Positions 35,503 through 45,082 of a stretch of DNA of 64,000 bases are shown here, piece after piece. Both the position numbers and the translations under genes were made by a program. The DNA lies in assembly GCF_025465275.1 (NCBI RefSeq), contig NZ_JAODNK010000074.1, positions 1-64,000 on the forward strand, written 5' to 3'. Within the stretch, counting starts at the first letter, position 1. Each line of letters begins with the position of its first letter. A model generated the notes under the pieces. It was not told the DNA's origin and ran no database searches. It worked only from the letters and a program-made list of their open reading frames with translations. The stretch is from Nocardia sp. (lineage in GTDB: Bacteria > Actinomycetota > Actinomycetes > Mycobacteriales > Mycobacteriaceae).

Positions 35503-38500
35503 TCAGTCGGAGGGGTCCGGGACCCGGCAGGACTGGCTCAGCGAAACCTCGCGGACCTGGTGGGTGCGCACCGGAACCCGGCTGGGGGCAGCACGTTCGT
35601 CGAGCAGGGCGAGGTCCAGGGCGATGCGCTCCCGCAGCCGGGCCGCGGCGGTGCGGTGTGCGGCAGCACGTTCCGGGTCGCCGAGGAATTCGGCCAGCTC
35701 GGCCAGCGTGAGATCCATCGGTCCCAGGACGGTGGCCCCGCTCTCCAGGCCGGCGATGGTGCCGGCGTACGGCAACAGCTGGTCGTACAGCTCGTGCGCC
35801 CAGTCCCGATCGGCGAGGCCGATGGCCAGGCGCGCCCGCACCGAGGTGAAGGTGGTCCAGAACTGCGGGGCGAGCGGCGGAGATTCGCGCAGCACGCTCC
35901 GGGCGGCCTCCTCCTGGCCGGAGTGCAGCAGGGCGAGCGCGTAACCGTAGACGAACAGTTCGGGTTTGATCAGGGCCCGCTCGCGCAGTTCGTCGACGAA
36001 TTCGGACATGTCATTGCGCGCCCACGCGAGCGAGATGGCAATGCCGATATGCAGGGCATTGGGTTCACGGGACGGTTCGGCCGCGCCCTCGGCCGAGTGC
36101 GCCACGAGCTCGGCGGCGGCCGCCGGCTCGACGGCGAGCATGAGCGCCACACCCTCGGTATTGCCGCGCAACAATTCCAGCACCATATCGAAGGGTGCGA
36201 GGGCGTCGAGCAGATGGCGGAGCTGGCCGTCGGTGGCGTATTCGCCTGCGCTGCGGGCATGTTCGGCGGCGGCGACCAGGTCGGCATCGGCGAGCGTGGC
36301 ACGGAAGAGCAGATAGTGCGCGAGCGCGCGGAACTCGGTGAGTTCCGCCTCGGTCGCAATGCGGAGCATGCGGGTCGCATGGCGTTTGAGATCGTCGGCG
36401 CGCAGAAAACCCTTGCGCGCGAAGGCCGCGAACGCCTGCGCGTTCAGCACCGTGCAGAGCAGTTCCGGATCGGCACCGGGCGCGGCCAGCGCACTCGCGT
36501 CGGCGGCGGCCACACCGGCGGCCGCCGGATCGTCGAGCGCCCGGTCGAAAACCATATTGACCCGAATACGAATGCGAGTGGACACCGGTAGGCGCGGGTC
36601 CGCCAGCGTTGAGCTCAGCGGTTCCCGAAGGCGTGGATCGGGCGTGTGCCAATCGTGCACCGACCAGATCAGCGGGGTCGGCCAGCAGGTCGCGGCCCGC
36701 GCCAGAAACTCTGTGCCACCGAGCGATTCGGCAAGATCCAGCGCCTGCTCGCGGGCAGCGCGAGCGGCGATGTGCTGCCCGTCGTAGGCGAGCGCCGTCA
36801 CCAATTCACAGCGCGCCTCCAGCAGCGCGGCCCGATCGGCCCGAGCGGCCGTGGCGGCGCCATGACCCGCCATATCGTGCAGCGCCAGCACCGAACGCCA
36901 CCGGCGCACCGCATCCGCCCGCATGCGGCGCTCCACACACCGCCGAGCCGCGGCCCGCACGAATTCCAGTGCCCGCACGGCGGTTTCGGCATTCGCCCCG
37001 AGCGACGCATGATGGGCGAGGGCATCGATATCGGTACCGGGCGATGCCTGTGCGATGGTGCGCACACTCCCCGGCACCGCCACCGCATGAACAAGCGCAT
37101 CGATAGCGGTGCGGGAGGCCTTCGGCCGTGCGGTACCGGTCGTTCCCGGAGCCGCAGTGTCCGTAGCAGCGTAAATAGCGTTGCCGGACAGAGCTGTTCG
37201 CGCGGCGTCTCCATTACGCGGTGTCGCGATAGCAGCAGTGAGTGCATCGATAGCACTGCTGGACAACGACGATGACGCCGCTGATCCACCCTCGGAACCT
37301 GCCGCGGCATCAGCGAACGCCTCGATCACATCGCCGGGCGACAACCCACGGCCGCCCGAGATTCCCACGGCATCGGCAAGCGCCTCTATCACGTCCCTGG
37401 ACGACGACCCATGGCCGTCCGATACCGCCGGCGCTTCCGTCGGCGAATCAGCAACGCGCGCAGCGCCACCGAGGGAAGGCTGCACTATCGCCTTCGATAC
37501 CGCCGCCGAATGGCCGAGGGCATCGATTCTGCTGCCGGGCGATAACTCCCGCCTGCTCGGCACTGCCGGGGAATCGGCCTCGTTATCCGATTGCGCTGCA
37601 ATGATTTTCGATACCGCTGCCGAGTGGGCAAGGGCATCGATGGCGGTGATCGGGGGCGCCGACGGCGCGGCGGGAGTGCGGGAGCAGAGCAGTTCGAAGG
37701 CGGCCCAGTGCATTCGGGCGCGGCGCAGGACCGGGATGTCGTAGTAGACGGTTTCGCGGACCAGGGCATGATCGAAGGCGATGCGGCCGCTGCGCTCGGT
37801 ACGCAGCAGGCGGGCCGATTCGGCACCGGCGATCAGGTCGATGACGGTGTCGGCGGTGTGGCCGGCGGAAGCGGCGAGGGTATTGACGTCGCTGTGCTCG
37901 CCCCAGACCGACATGTGCCGGAGCAGTTCGGTCACCTGGTCCGGTAGTTGCGCGATGCGACGGCCCAGCAGGTCACGCACGCTGTCCGGCAGACCGTCGG
38001 TGCTGCCCTGCCCGGCAACAAGTTTCGCGAGTTCGCGGACGAACAGCGGATTGCCGCCGGTGCGGCGGCGCAATAGTTCCACGGTGCGGTCGTCGAGCGT
38101 GGTGAGCCCGGCCGCGGCCGCGGCCCGCCGGGTCCCGGCCAGATCGAGCCCGTCGAGTTCGATGCGATCGGCGGTGAACAGCGCCAGCGCCGCGGCGGTA
38201 TCACGCACGCCGGGACCGGCTTCGGTGCCGCGCATGGTGGCCATGATGAAGATGGGCCGATCGCGCAGCCAGTTCACCACCTGCCGCAGCACCTGCAGGG
38301 TGGCGGTATCCGCGCCGTGCACATCCTCGAGCACAATGGCGACGGGTCCGGTGGCCGCCCGTTCCCGGCAGGAGCGGACCACGCGCCGGGCCAGCGTGAA
38401 AGCATCGGCGGCGGTATAGCTTTCGGGATCGGCGGCATCGAGTCCGGTGAGCACCTCGGACCACGCCCAGGCGGGCGGTGCGCCCTCCACCTCGGGGCAG

Positions 38501-39525
38501 CGCCCGAAGACGGTGGTCCAGGACTGTCCGGCCAGCTGCGTGACAATGGTGGCGGCGAGGGTGGTCTTGCCCGCTCCGGCCTCACCGGAGAGCCAGACCA
38601 GGCGCACCTGTCCGGCGGCGGCCGACTCGGCGGCGGCCAGCAATCCGGCCCGCTGTTCGGCATATCCACTGTCCCGCAGCGGATCCTGGGATAGCAGCAC
38701 GTCCGGGTCGGCCGTCCGCACCACGATCGGCGGGGCCGGCACCTCGGTTTCCACCGAATGCGTGAGGATGGCGGTCTCCAGATCCCGCAGTCCGGGACCG
38801 GGATCCACGCCGAACTCCAGGGTGAGGAATTCGCGGCTGTGCCGCACCGTGGCCAGCGCGTCCAGGGATTGCCCGAGCCGATACTGCGCGAGCGCCAGCA
38901 GTCGCGCACACTCTTCGCGGCCCGGGAACTCCTCGAAGATGGGTCGCAGCGCAAGCACCACCTCGGCGGGCCGGTTCATCTCCAGCGCGGCCTGCGCGCG
39001 CAATTCGGCGGCGGTCAGCCGCAGTGCGGCGAGGCGGGCGGTTTCCTGTGCGGCCCAGGGCATTCCCGCGAAGGATTCGAAGGCGCCACCGTGCCAGCAA
39101 CCCAGTGCCGCGTCCAGGACGCGGACCTGCTCCAGCGGGTCGGGTCGCACGGCCGGATCGCGCATGGCCGATTCGTGCCCGTGCAGCAGCTGTTCGAAGT
39201 GCCACGAATCCACCTGCTCCGGCTCCAAATTCAGCGCATAGCCGTGGGATTCGGAGACGATGATGCGGGACTGGGCCCGGCGCGGCCGGTCGGGTTCGAA
39301 CACGCGGCGCAGGTTGTGAATGTACACCTGCAGGGCGGCAACGGCTTTGGTGGGCGGATCACCGCTCCAGAGGTCGTCGATGAGCCGGTCGGTGGGCACC
39401 ACGCGCCCGCCCGCCGCGACCAATCTGCCCAGCACCGCGCACTGCATGGGTGCCCCTGGCGGCACCCGCTGGTCGTCGATGCTGATGTGCAATGGACCCA
39501 GCACACCGATTCGCGTGTCCGCCAT
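35503..39525 (-). CDS. AfsR/SARP-family regulator with AAA ATPase and TPR-like region, internal repeat expansion
   Basis: A 1340-residue regulator. N-terminal winged helix (GPLHISIDDQRVPPGAP ... VVPTDRLIDDLW) followed by the bacterial transcriptional activation domain to about residue 270. An AAA/NB-ARC-like ATPase follows, with Walker A GEAGAGKTTLA (about 317) and a Walker B-like VLEDVHGAD. A C-terminal helical region (TPR-like) makes up the last about 500 residues. Between ATPase and TPRs (about residues 612-838) sits an expansion of degenerate repeats (IDALAHSAAVSK, VIEALADAVG, IDALTAAIAT, IDALVHAVAV, IDALAHHAS). Such regulators commonly drive antibiotic or secondary-metabolite genes. Start MADTRIGVL at 39525. 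Confidence 0.88.
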   Translation of the reverse strand: MADTRIGVLGPLHISIDDQRVPPGAPMQCAVLGRLVAAGGRVVPTDRLIDDLWSGDPPTKAVAALQVYIHNLRRVFEPDRPRRAQSRIIVSESHGYALNLEPEQVDSWHFEQLLHGHESAMRDPAVRPDPLEQVRVLDAALGCWHGGAFESFAGMPWAAQETARLAALRLTAAELRAQAALEMNRPAEVVLALRPIFEEFPGREECARLLALAQYRLGQSLDALATVRHSREFLTLEFGVDPGPGLRDLETAILTHSVETEVPAPPIVVRTADPDVLLSQDPLRDSGYAEQRAGLLAAAESAAAGQVRLVWLSGEAGAGKTTLAATIVTQLAGQSWTTVFGRCPEVEGAPPAWAWSEVLTGLDAADPESYTAADAFTLARRVVRSCRERAATGPVAIVLEDVHGADTATLQVLRQVVNWLRDRPIFIMATMRGTEAGPGVRDTAAALALFTADRIELDGLDLAGTRRAAAAAGLTTLDDRTVELLRRRTGGNPLFVRELAKLVAGQGSTDGLPDSVRDLLGRRIAQLPDQVTELLRHMSVWGEHSDVNTLAASAGHTADTVIDLIAGAESARLLRTERSGRIAFDHALVRETVYYDIPVLRRARMHWAAFELLCSRTPAAPSAPPITAIDALAHSAAVSKIIAAQSDNEADSPAVPSRRELSPGSRIDALGHSAAVSKAIVQPSLGGAARVADSPTEAPAVSDGHGSSSRDVIEALADAVGISGGRGLSPGDVIEAFADAAAGSEGGSAASSSLSSSAIDALTAAIATPRNGDAARTALSGNAIYAATDTAAPGTTGTARPKASRTAIDALVHAVAVPGSVRTIAQASPGTDIDALAHHASLGANAETAVRALEFVRAAARRCVERRMRADAVRRWRSVLALHDMAGHGAATAARADRAALLEARCELVTALAYDGQHIAARAAREQALDLAESLGGTEFLARAATCWPTPLIWSVHDWHTPDPRLREPLSSTLADPRLPVSTRIRIRVNMVFDRALDDPAAAGVAAADASALAAPGADPELLCTVLNAQAFAAFARKGFLRADDLKRHATRMLRIATEAELTEFRALAHYLLFRATLADADLVAAAEHARSAGEYATDGQLRHLLDALAPFDMVLELLRGNTEGVALMLAVEPAAAAELVAHSAEGAAEPSREPNALHIGIAISLAWARNDMSEFVDELRERALIKPELFVYGYALALLHSGQEEAARSVLRESPPLAPQFWTTFTSVRARLAIGLADRDWAHELYDQLLPYAGTIAGLESGATVLGPMDLTLAELAEFLGDPERAAAHRTAAARLRERIALDLALLDERAAPSRVPVRTHQVREVSLSQSCRVPDPSD

Positions 39526-39673
39526 CGAGCCGAGCCACCCCCAATACCCACTACGAATTAAAACCAAACCGGGTGTCCAATATGGCAGAAATTCTGCGGT
39601 AACACCCAGTCTTGTGATCCGGCTTAACCAGATACGAAGTGGATCCGAAGAGTTGTACCGCACACTGCCTAGG

Positions 39674-40156
39674 GTGTCCGACCCCTCCCGGCTTCCGCCC
39701 GCCGATCTCGCGGTGCTGCACAGCCTCCCGTATCCGGCGTGCCTGCATGACGGCGCCTACGACGTGGTGGCCGCGAACAGCGCCTTCAGCGAGATCTTCC
39801 CGGGCACCGGACCCGGCGCGAATCTACTGACCGCCATCATGCTCGAACCCATGTCCCGCTACCGGCTCGGCGATTGGGAGGCGGAGGCGCAGATCATGGT
39901 CTCCACCTTCCGGACGATGGCGCCGGATGTGATCACCCCGGAGCGGCGTGAGGAGATTCTCAATCTGTGCCGGCGCGCACCGGAGTGGGATCGGCTGTGG
40001 CACAACGAGGCCGCCACCCCGAACGAGGAGCGCGAGCGGACGCTGCTCATGCACGAACCGGAGACCCGCGCCGAGATCCGCATGTATGTGCAGACCTTCC
40101 AATTCCAGGCGCCGCGCCGGCCCTGGTCGCTGTTGACCGTGGTGCCGGCCAACTGA
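39674..40156 (+). CDS. stand-alone MmyB-type ligand-binding domain protein, no DNA-binding domain
   Basis: A 160-residue chain that resembles only the C-terminal ligand-binding domain (MLTR_LBD) of MmyB-like regulators: PYPACLHDGAYDVVAANSAFSE, NLLTAIMLEP, RLGDWEAEAQIMVSTFR, and a C-terminal LLMHEPETRAEIRMYVQTF. The usual N-terminal helix-turn-helix is absent; the frame stays open back to 39320 but that part overlaps the opposite-strand regulator and does not look like HTH. The GTG start lacks a good ribosome site, so start is uncertain (TTG at 39650 also possible). It is divergent from the SARP regulator. Confidence 0.72.
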   Translation: MSDPSRLPPADLAVLHSLPYPACLHDGAYDVVAANSAFSEIFPGTGPGANLLTAIMLEPMSRYRLGDWEAEAQIMVSTFRTMAPDVITPERREEILNLCRRAPEWDRLWHNEAATPNEERERTLLMHEPETRAEIRMYVQTFQFQAPRRPWSLLTVVPAN

Positions 40157-40163
40157 GCCCGGC

Positions 40164-40685
40164 TCACGCCTGCGCAGCGGGCTCCTCGAACCAGCCGTCC
40201 TCGGGTTCGGCGAACCCGTGATACACGAGCGGAATGCGCCGATCCACCCCGAAATGCCGGTAGACGGCGAGCATGGCATTGCGCACGGCCCGATCGTGGA
40301 AGTCGTCGATGCGCCGCACACCCAGATCGTGTTCGGGTAGCAGCGCCAGCCGCAGCATTTCCGCGGGATCGTCGATATCCAGGCCCATCGGGGCGGGATC
40401 GGCGATGAAGTGATCGTGCAGTACAGCGCGCGCCCGGCCCGGATCGTGAATACCCGGCCGGAAGGCCCGGAATCGGGTGCGGACGGCGGGTGAGCAGTGC
40501 ACCTGCAGCCAGTCCACGAGGGTGGCGTTCGGGCGGGGAATCCGGCCGGTCAGCGGCGTCTGTTCGAGCAGATGCAGCATGCTGCGGCCGGGGACGAGTG
40601 GGTCGGGCACGAGGAACAGGGTCAGCGCGGGAGAACCGGACAGCCTGTCCGAGAGATAGACCTTGGTGGTCGTGGGGTCGGGCAT
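40164..40685 (-). CDS. hypothetical protein
   Basis: A 173-residue soluble protein with no domain I recognise (starts MPDPTTTKVYLSDRL; FRAFRPGIHDPGRARAV and AMLAVYRHFGVDRRIP inside). AAGGAG lies eight bases before the ATG, and amino-acid use is natural for coding. It is convergent with the ligand-domain gene, ending eight bases from it. Its upstream region carries a 14-bp palindrome. Confidence 0.7.
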   Translation of the reverse strand: MPDPTTTKVYLSDRLSGSPALTLFLVPDPLVPGRSMLHLLEQTPLTGRIPRPNATLVDWLQVHCSPAVRTRFRAFRPGIHDPGRARAVLHDHFIADPAPMGLDIDDPAEMLRLALLPEHDLGVRRIDDFHDRAVRNAMLAVYRHFGVDRRIPLVYHGFAEPEDGWFEEPAAQA

Positions 40686-40845
40686 GCGCTTCTCCTTCGA
40701 GAAAGAGGGACCGCTGTGCGGACCCGCGCCCGGGTACTGGCTTCACATCCGAAAGTTGTGCCGGACGCCGAGAAACCCGACTCGGACCTGTCTGCTCGAC
40801 GCCGACCTGTGCAACGTCGAGAAGTATAGTCGCCGACAGTTAACC

Positions 40846-40859
40846 AAACCGATCGGTTT
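40846..40859. promoter_or_regulatory. 14-bp perfect palindrome, candidate operator
   Basis: AAACCGATCGGTTT, about 160 bases upstream of the hypothetical gene that starts at 40685. A local TetR/MarR-type operator is possible, but no matching regulator is adjacent. Confidence 0.4.
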
Positions 40860-40875
40860 CCGATAGGTCCGTTGC

Positions 40876-40915
40876 TTTTCCGGCGGTGCCGACCTGGGCC
40901 GGCACCGCCGGAAAA
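40876..40915 (-). terminator. hairpin terminator behind the GNAT gene
   Basis: Long stem TTTTCCGGCGGTGCCG paired with CGGCACCGCCGGAAAA, eight bases beyond the stop of the acetyltransferase gene. Confidence 0.8.
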
Positions 40916-40922
40916 CGATCGA

Positions 40923-41597
40923 TCAGGCGTCGATGAGCCGATTGGGCGCGGGCTGCCCGCCGAACTGCCCCTCGATGGTGGCCCGGACAGTCGCCCACTC
41001 GTCCTCCAGGATCGAGTAGAAGGCCGTACTGCGGACCTCACCGTCCAGCCCGCGCGAATGCGCCCGCCGGACCCCGTCGCTGGTAGCGCCGAGTCTCTCG
41101 ATTGCCAAGCGCGAGCGGTGATTTCGCACATCCGCCCGGAAGGTGATACGTCGCACCTGCCAGGTCTCGAAGGCGTGCTGCAGCAGCAGCATCTTGGACT
41201 CCAGGTTGATGCCGGTGCCACGAGCCTCCGGCGACAACCAGGTATTGCCTATCTCGGCCGCATCCGGCACTGCCATCAGGGCATCCCCCGGCGGCGCTCC
41301 GTGCAATGGTGGCCACACCATCGGCCCCTGCCAGTAGTCGAATCGGGTGAACCGGGTGGAGCCCAGGATCCGGCCACTGGCGACGGCGATAATGGCGAAG
41401 GCGAGCGAGGTTCCGGCGGCATGCCCGGATAGCGCTTGCGCCACATATTCCAGCGCCTCGTCCACACTGTGTGGGACAGGCGTGAACGCGAAATCGTCCC
41501 GATCGCCCGCTGCTGCTTCCGATATACCCGAAGCATGGTGCGGTGCAAGGGGTTCCAGCCGTACCAGACGGCCGTTCAGAGAAAGGGGTACAGGCAC
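40923..41597 (-). CDS. GNAT-family N-acetyltransferase
   Basis: A 224-residue GNAT protein of the RimJ/RimL-like type: VRLEPLAPHHASGI at the start, RILGSTRFTRFD, then acetyl-CoA motif region LSPEARGTGINLESKMLLLQ and the terminal RADVRNHRSRLAIERLGA. Acceptor unknown (protein N-terminus or small amine). Single-gene unit with its own terminator. Confidence 0.9.
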   Translation of the reverse strand: MPVPLSLNGRLVRLEPLAPHHASGISEAAAGDRDDFAFTPVPHSVDEALEYVAQALSGHAAGTSLAFAIIAVASGRILGSTRFTRFDYWQGPMVWPPLHGAPPGDALMAVPDAAEIGNTWLSPEARGTGINLESKMLLLQHAFETWQVRRITFRADVRNHRSRLAIERLGATSDGVRRAHSRGLDGEVRSTAFYSILEDEWATVRATIEGQFGGQPAPNRLIDA

Positions 41598-41837
41598 GTT
41601 CCCTCGATCTTTCGGATACGGTCGGGGGCTCGCTCAGACAGTGCCGCACCGGCCGTGTGCTCCGGAAACGACGAATCAGCCTAGGCGCGCCAGTAGCAGC
41701 ATCGAACAGTGCGATGAACGATAGCGGAACACGGGCGCACAACAAGGCAGGCGGCGCGCAAATTTACTTCGCCGCTCCGCGCGACGCGCCGACGGGATGT
41801 CGTGCCGCGTAGGCGGGTTCGTCAGATCAGGGCAGGA

Positions 41838-42917
41838 TCAAACGTTGAATCGGAACTCGACCACGTCGCCATCGGCCATGACGTAGTCCTTGCCCTCTAT
41901 CCGGACCTTGCCGGCGGACTTGGCGGCGGCCATGGAACCGGCTGCCATGAGGTCGTCGAAGGCGACGATTTCGGCCTTGATGAAGCCGCGCTCGAAATCG
42001 GTGTGGATGACGCCGGCCGCCTTGGGGGCGGTATCGCCCTGGTGGATGGTCCAGGCGCGCGATTCCTTCGGGCCGGCGGTGAGGTAGGTCTGCAGGCCGA
42101 GGGTGTGGAAACCGGCGCGGGCCAGCGAATGCAGGCCCGGCTCGGTCTGGCCGATGGATTCCAGCAGTTCGACGGCGGATTCCTCGTCGAGCTCGATGAG
42201 CTCGGACTCGACCTTGGCGTCCAGGAAGACGGCGTCGGCGGGGGCGACGGCGGCCGCGAGCTCGGCCTTCTTGGCCTCGTCGGTGAGGATCGCCTCGTCG
42301 GCATTGAAGACGTAGAGGAAGGGCTTGATGGTGAGCAGCGAAAGTTCCTTCAGCAGCTCGACATCGAGTTCCTTGCGCGCCGCGAACAGGGTGCGGCCGG
42401 CGTCGAGGATCTCCTGCGCCTTTTTGGCGGCATCGGCGACCGGCTTGCGGTCCTTCTTGACGCGGGCTTCCTTGTCGAGGCGGACGACCGCCTTCTCCAG
42501 GGTCTGCATATCGGCGAGGATCAGCTCGGTCTCGATGACCTCGATATCGGCGAGCGGATCGACCTTGCCGTCGACGTGGATCACATCGTCGTCGGCGAAG
42601 ACGCGCACCACCTGACAGATGGCGTCGGCCTCACGAATATTGGCGAGGAACTTATTGCCCAGGCCCGCACCCTCGGAGGCGCCCTTCACAATGCCGGCGA
42701 TGTCGACGAAGGACACCACGGCGGGGAGCTGGCGCTCGGAGTGGAAGATCTCGGCGAGCTTGGCCAGCCGCGGATCGGGCAGCGAAACGACGCCGGTGTT
42801 CGGCTCGATGGTGGCGAAGGGGTAGTTCGCCGCCAGCACGTCGTTGCGGGTCAACGCATTGAACAGCGTCGATTTTCCGACGTTGGGCAGGCCGACGATT
42901 CCGAGGGTGAGACTCAC
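41838..42917 (-). CDS. ychF: redox-regulated ATPase YchF (Obg-family)
   Basis: A 359-residue P-loop protein: GIVGLPNVGKSTLFNALT at the start, DIAGIVKGASEGAGLG (G3 and switch), NADEAI in place of NKXD, consistent with the ATP preference of YchF/OLA1, and a C-terminal TGS domain (AWTIHQGDTAPKAAGVIHTDFERGFIKA). It binds ribosomes and modulates oxidative-stress response. Corresponds to Rv1112 by order with Rv1109c-Rv1111c seen at the right end of this window, though about 18 kb of other genes intervene. Confidence 0.95.
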   Translation of the reverse strand: MSLTLGIVGLPNVGKSTLFNALTRNDVLAANYPFATIEPNTGVVSLPDPRLAKLAEIFHSERQLPAVVSFVDIAGIVKGASEGAGLGNKFLANIREADAICQVVRVFADDDVIHVDGKVDPLADIEVIETELILADMQTLEKAVVRLDKEARVKKDRKPVADAAKKAQEILDAGRTLFAARKELDVELLKELSLLTIKPFLYVFNADEAILTDEAKKAELAAAVAPADAVFLDAKVESELIELDEESAVELLESIGQTEPGLHSLARAGFHTLGLQTYLTAGPKESRAWTIHQGDTAPKAAGVIHTDFERGFIKAEIVAFDDLMAAGSMAAAKSAGKVRIEGKDYVMADGDVVEFRFNV

Positions 42918-42995
42918 GAGAACAAGACTCTACCTGCGCAGTTCGGGCGGAACGGACCCGGGCCGGGCAGTTCGAGCCGTTCGCGGTCACGCGGG

Positions 42996-44264
42996 TCAGT
43001 CGAGCACCGTCGCGACGGCTGCCGCCAGGGCCACATATCCGGCATCGCGCAGGTGCAAATGGTCGCCGCTGTCGAAGGCGGGCGCGAGCCGCTCGGGATC
43101 GGCCGGATCTGCGAGCACAACAGCCGAATCCACCACTGCGTCGTACTCGCCCGAGGTGCGAATCCAGTCGTTCACCGCCTTACGGACACCCTCACGGTCG
43201 TCGTAACGGACTAGATCACCGTCACCGAAGGTGGAACCCGCGGCGGGCGGAATGGTCGCGCCGATGATCTGGATGCCCGCCGCGCGGGCCAGGGTGATGA
43301 GGGACCGATAGCCGGCGATCAATTGCTCCGCGGAGACGCCGGGGCCCGGACCTCCGGTCGCCAGATTCCCGCCACCGAGCCAGATGTCGTTGATGCCCTC
43401 CAGGACCACCACGGCGCCGATACCGGGCTGGTCGAGGACGTCGCGGCGGAAGCGGGATATCGCGCTCTCCCCCATCCACTGCGAATCCGCGGTCACACAG
43501 TTGCCGCCGATGCCGAGATTGAGTATCGGACGCGGCTTTCCCTGTGCGACAAGACTTTCGGCAAGTACCTCCGGGTAGGTGTGGTGGGCGTCCATGGTGG
43601 AGCCGACACCCTCGGTGAGGGAGTCGCCCAGCAGCGCAACCCCGGAGGAACGCGGCCGTAGCTGCTGGGTCTCCACCGCCGCCAGGTAGTAGTAGGACGA
43701 GGAGGTCACGGTGAATGCCGTTGGGGCGGTATCGGATCGATGGTCGCCCCAGGCCAGGTAGGAGGTGCCCAGCACCTGTGCGTGATACGTCCCGGGGCCG
43801 GTCGGATCGGCGAAGAACAGCGTCACCGTCAGCAGCTCCAGAGGCTCGACCGGCAGGGTGATCGGATCCGTGACCGCCGTGCTCCCCGGCGCGATTCGGA
43901 ACGCCGACTCGGAGCCGATCAGCAACTGCCGCAGGCTATCCGGATCCACGGCCGCACCGCCGGCACTGCGCGCGACGGTCGCGCCGGTCACCTGCAAGGG
44001 TTTCGTGCCGAACTGGTTGGACAATCGCAGCCGGAGTTGCGTTCCCCCGTCGCTGACCCGAATCACCTGGCGCACCGACTGATTCCCGAATCCGACCATC
44101 GACCAGTTGGGCGTGAAACTGTTGTCACCCGGCCGCTGCGTGCCGGTCGCCCACACCGCCTGCCACCCCGGCACGGCGACCGGTGCGGCGGCGGTGGCTC
44201 CGGCGAGCACAACCAGCAGCGTGAAGAGGGCGGCGACAATGCGCACGACAGGGATCGCCTTCAT
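42996..44264 (-). CDS. secreted SGNH-family hydrolase (lipase/esterase type)
   Basis: A 422-residue exported protein: signal peptide (VVRIVAALFTLLVVLAGATAAAP), a beta-sandwich N-terminal region, then the SGNH catalytic domain with GDSLTEGVGST (nucleophile Ser), LNLGIGGNCV (Gly), EGINDIW (Asn) and DHLHLRDAGY (Asp-His). It hydrolyses esters, possibly lipid or acetyl groups on cell-wall sugars. No operon partner. Confidence 0.92.
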   Translation of the reverse strand: MKAIPVVRIVAALFTLLVVLAGATAAAPVAVPGWQAVWATGTQRPGDNSFTPNWSMVGFGNQSVRQVIRVSDGGTQLRLRLSNQFGTKPLQVTGATVARSAGGAAVDPDSLRQLLIGSESAFRIAPGSTAVTDPITLPVEPLELLTVTLFFADPTGPGTYHAQVLGTSYLAWGDHRSDTAPTAFTVTSSSYYYLAAVETQQLRPRSSGVALLGDSLTEGVGSTMDAHHTYPEVLAESLVAQGKPRPILNLGIGGNCVTADSQWMGESAISRFRRDVLDQPGIGAVVVLEGINDIWLGGGNLATGGPGPGVSAEQLIAGYRSLITLARAAGIQIIGATIPPAAGSTFGDGDLVRYDDREGVRKAVNDWIRTSGEYDAVVDSAVVLADPADPERLAPAFDSGDHLHLRDAGYVALAAAVATVLD

Positions 44265-44352
44265 CAGCCCCCTGCCGACCGGGCCGCACCCGCAAGACCG
44301 AGTTCATGCACGCACCCAGCTTGGCACTGAGTGGCCGATTTATCGCGGCGGT

Positions 44353-44982
44353 TCAGGCGCGCGGGTCGCGACCCAGGTAGCCGAGCAGCTCATCGACCAC
44401 GGGAGTGGCGCTCGCGGAATCGGATTCGACAACCGCGGCGTAGGCGCCCCACTGGCGCAGCGGTTCCACCAGACCCGTTGCGGCGGTGAGCAGATGGCCA
44501 GCCAGCTCCGCGGTCAGCGGTGACGGCTGCCCGGTCGCGATGGCGATATCCCAGGCGTGCACGGCCGCGTCGAGGGCGCACATGACGGCCGCGACCGGGG
44601 TCGGCAGCGCGCCGTGCGGCAGCGGGGTGGGGACGGTTTCGGCCGCGTCGGTGACGGTGGACCAGGCGGCGGTGGTCTGTTCGACTGCGGCGGCGACCAA
44701 TTCGGCCGGAGTGCCGTCGACGGTGCCGGAGGGCGAGAACGGGTCGTAGGCCGGGCCTTCGCCGATACCGAGAGACAGGGCGTAGGCCAGTTGGTCGGCG
44801 GCGGCGTGCTGCACGACCTGGGTGACGGTCCACTCCGAGCACGGGGTGATCAGCTGCCACTGGTCGGCGCCGACACCGGCGACCGCGTCGGTGAGTGCGC
44901 GGTAGGAGGTGGCGAGCACATCCCGCCAGACGGGGGCGAGGGCGGCGGCGGGGGTGGTGGCGGTCTGCGAGTTGGTGCTCAT
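44353..44982 (-). CDS. DinB/mycothiol-dependent maleylpyruvate isomerase-like protein (TIGR03086)
   Basis: A 209-residue DinB-fold protein: SYRALTDAVAGVGADQW, CSEWTVTQVVQHAAADQLAYA (the first metal His) and ALDAAVHAWDIAIATGQ (the second metal His region). Members bind divalent metals and use mycothiol as cofactor; this fits an organism that carries mshB. Divergent from the WYL regulator 100 bases away, which may control it. Confidence 0.88.
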   Translation of the reverse strand: MSTNSQTATTPAAALAPVWRDVLATSYRALTDAVAGVGADQWQLITPCSEWTVTQVVQHAAADQLAYALSLGIGEGPAYDPFSPSGTVDGTPAELVAAAVEQTTAAWSTVTDAAETVPTPLPHGALPTPVAAVMCALDAAVHAWDIAIATGQPSPLTAELAGHLLTAATGLVEPLRQWGAYAAVVESDSASATPVVDELLGYLGRDPRA

Positions 44983-45082
44983 TGTTCTTGCCTCTCGGGT
45001 TGTTTCGATCCGTTGAGATAAAGATATGAGTCGATTAGGCTGGTTTTCTTCCTAATTATTGGGCCGATGAAGAAGGAGCGAT

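Noticed and set aside
37010..37690. CRISPR-like or microsatellite repeats
   Set aside because: They are protein-level repeats in the frame of the SARP regulator, degenerate at DNA level.
40846..40859. Transposon terminal inverted repeat
   Set aside because: A single 14-bp palindrome with no second copy or transposase nearby; an operator is the simpler reading.
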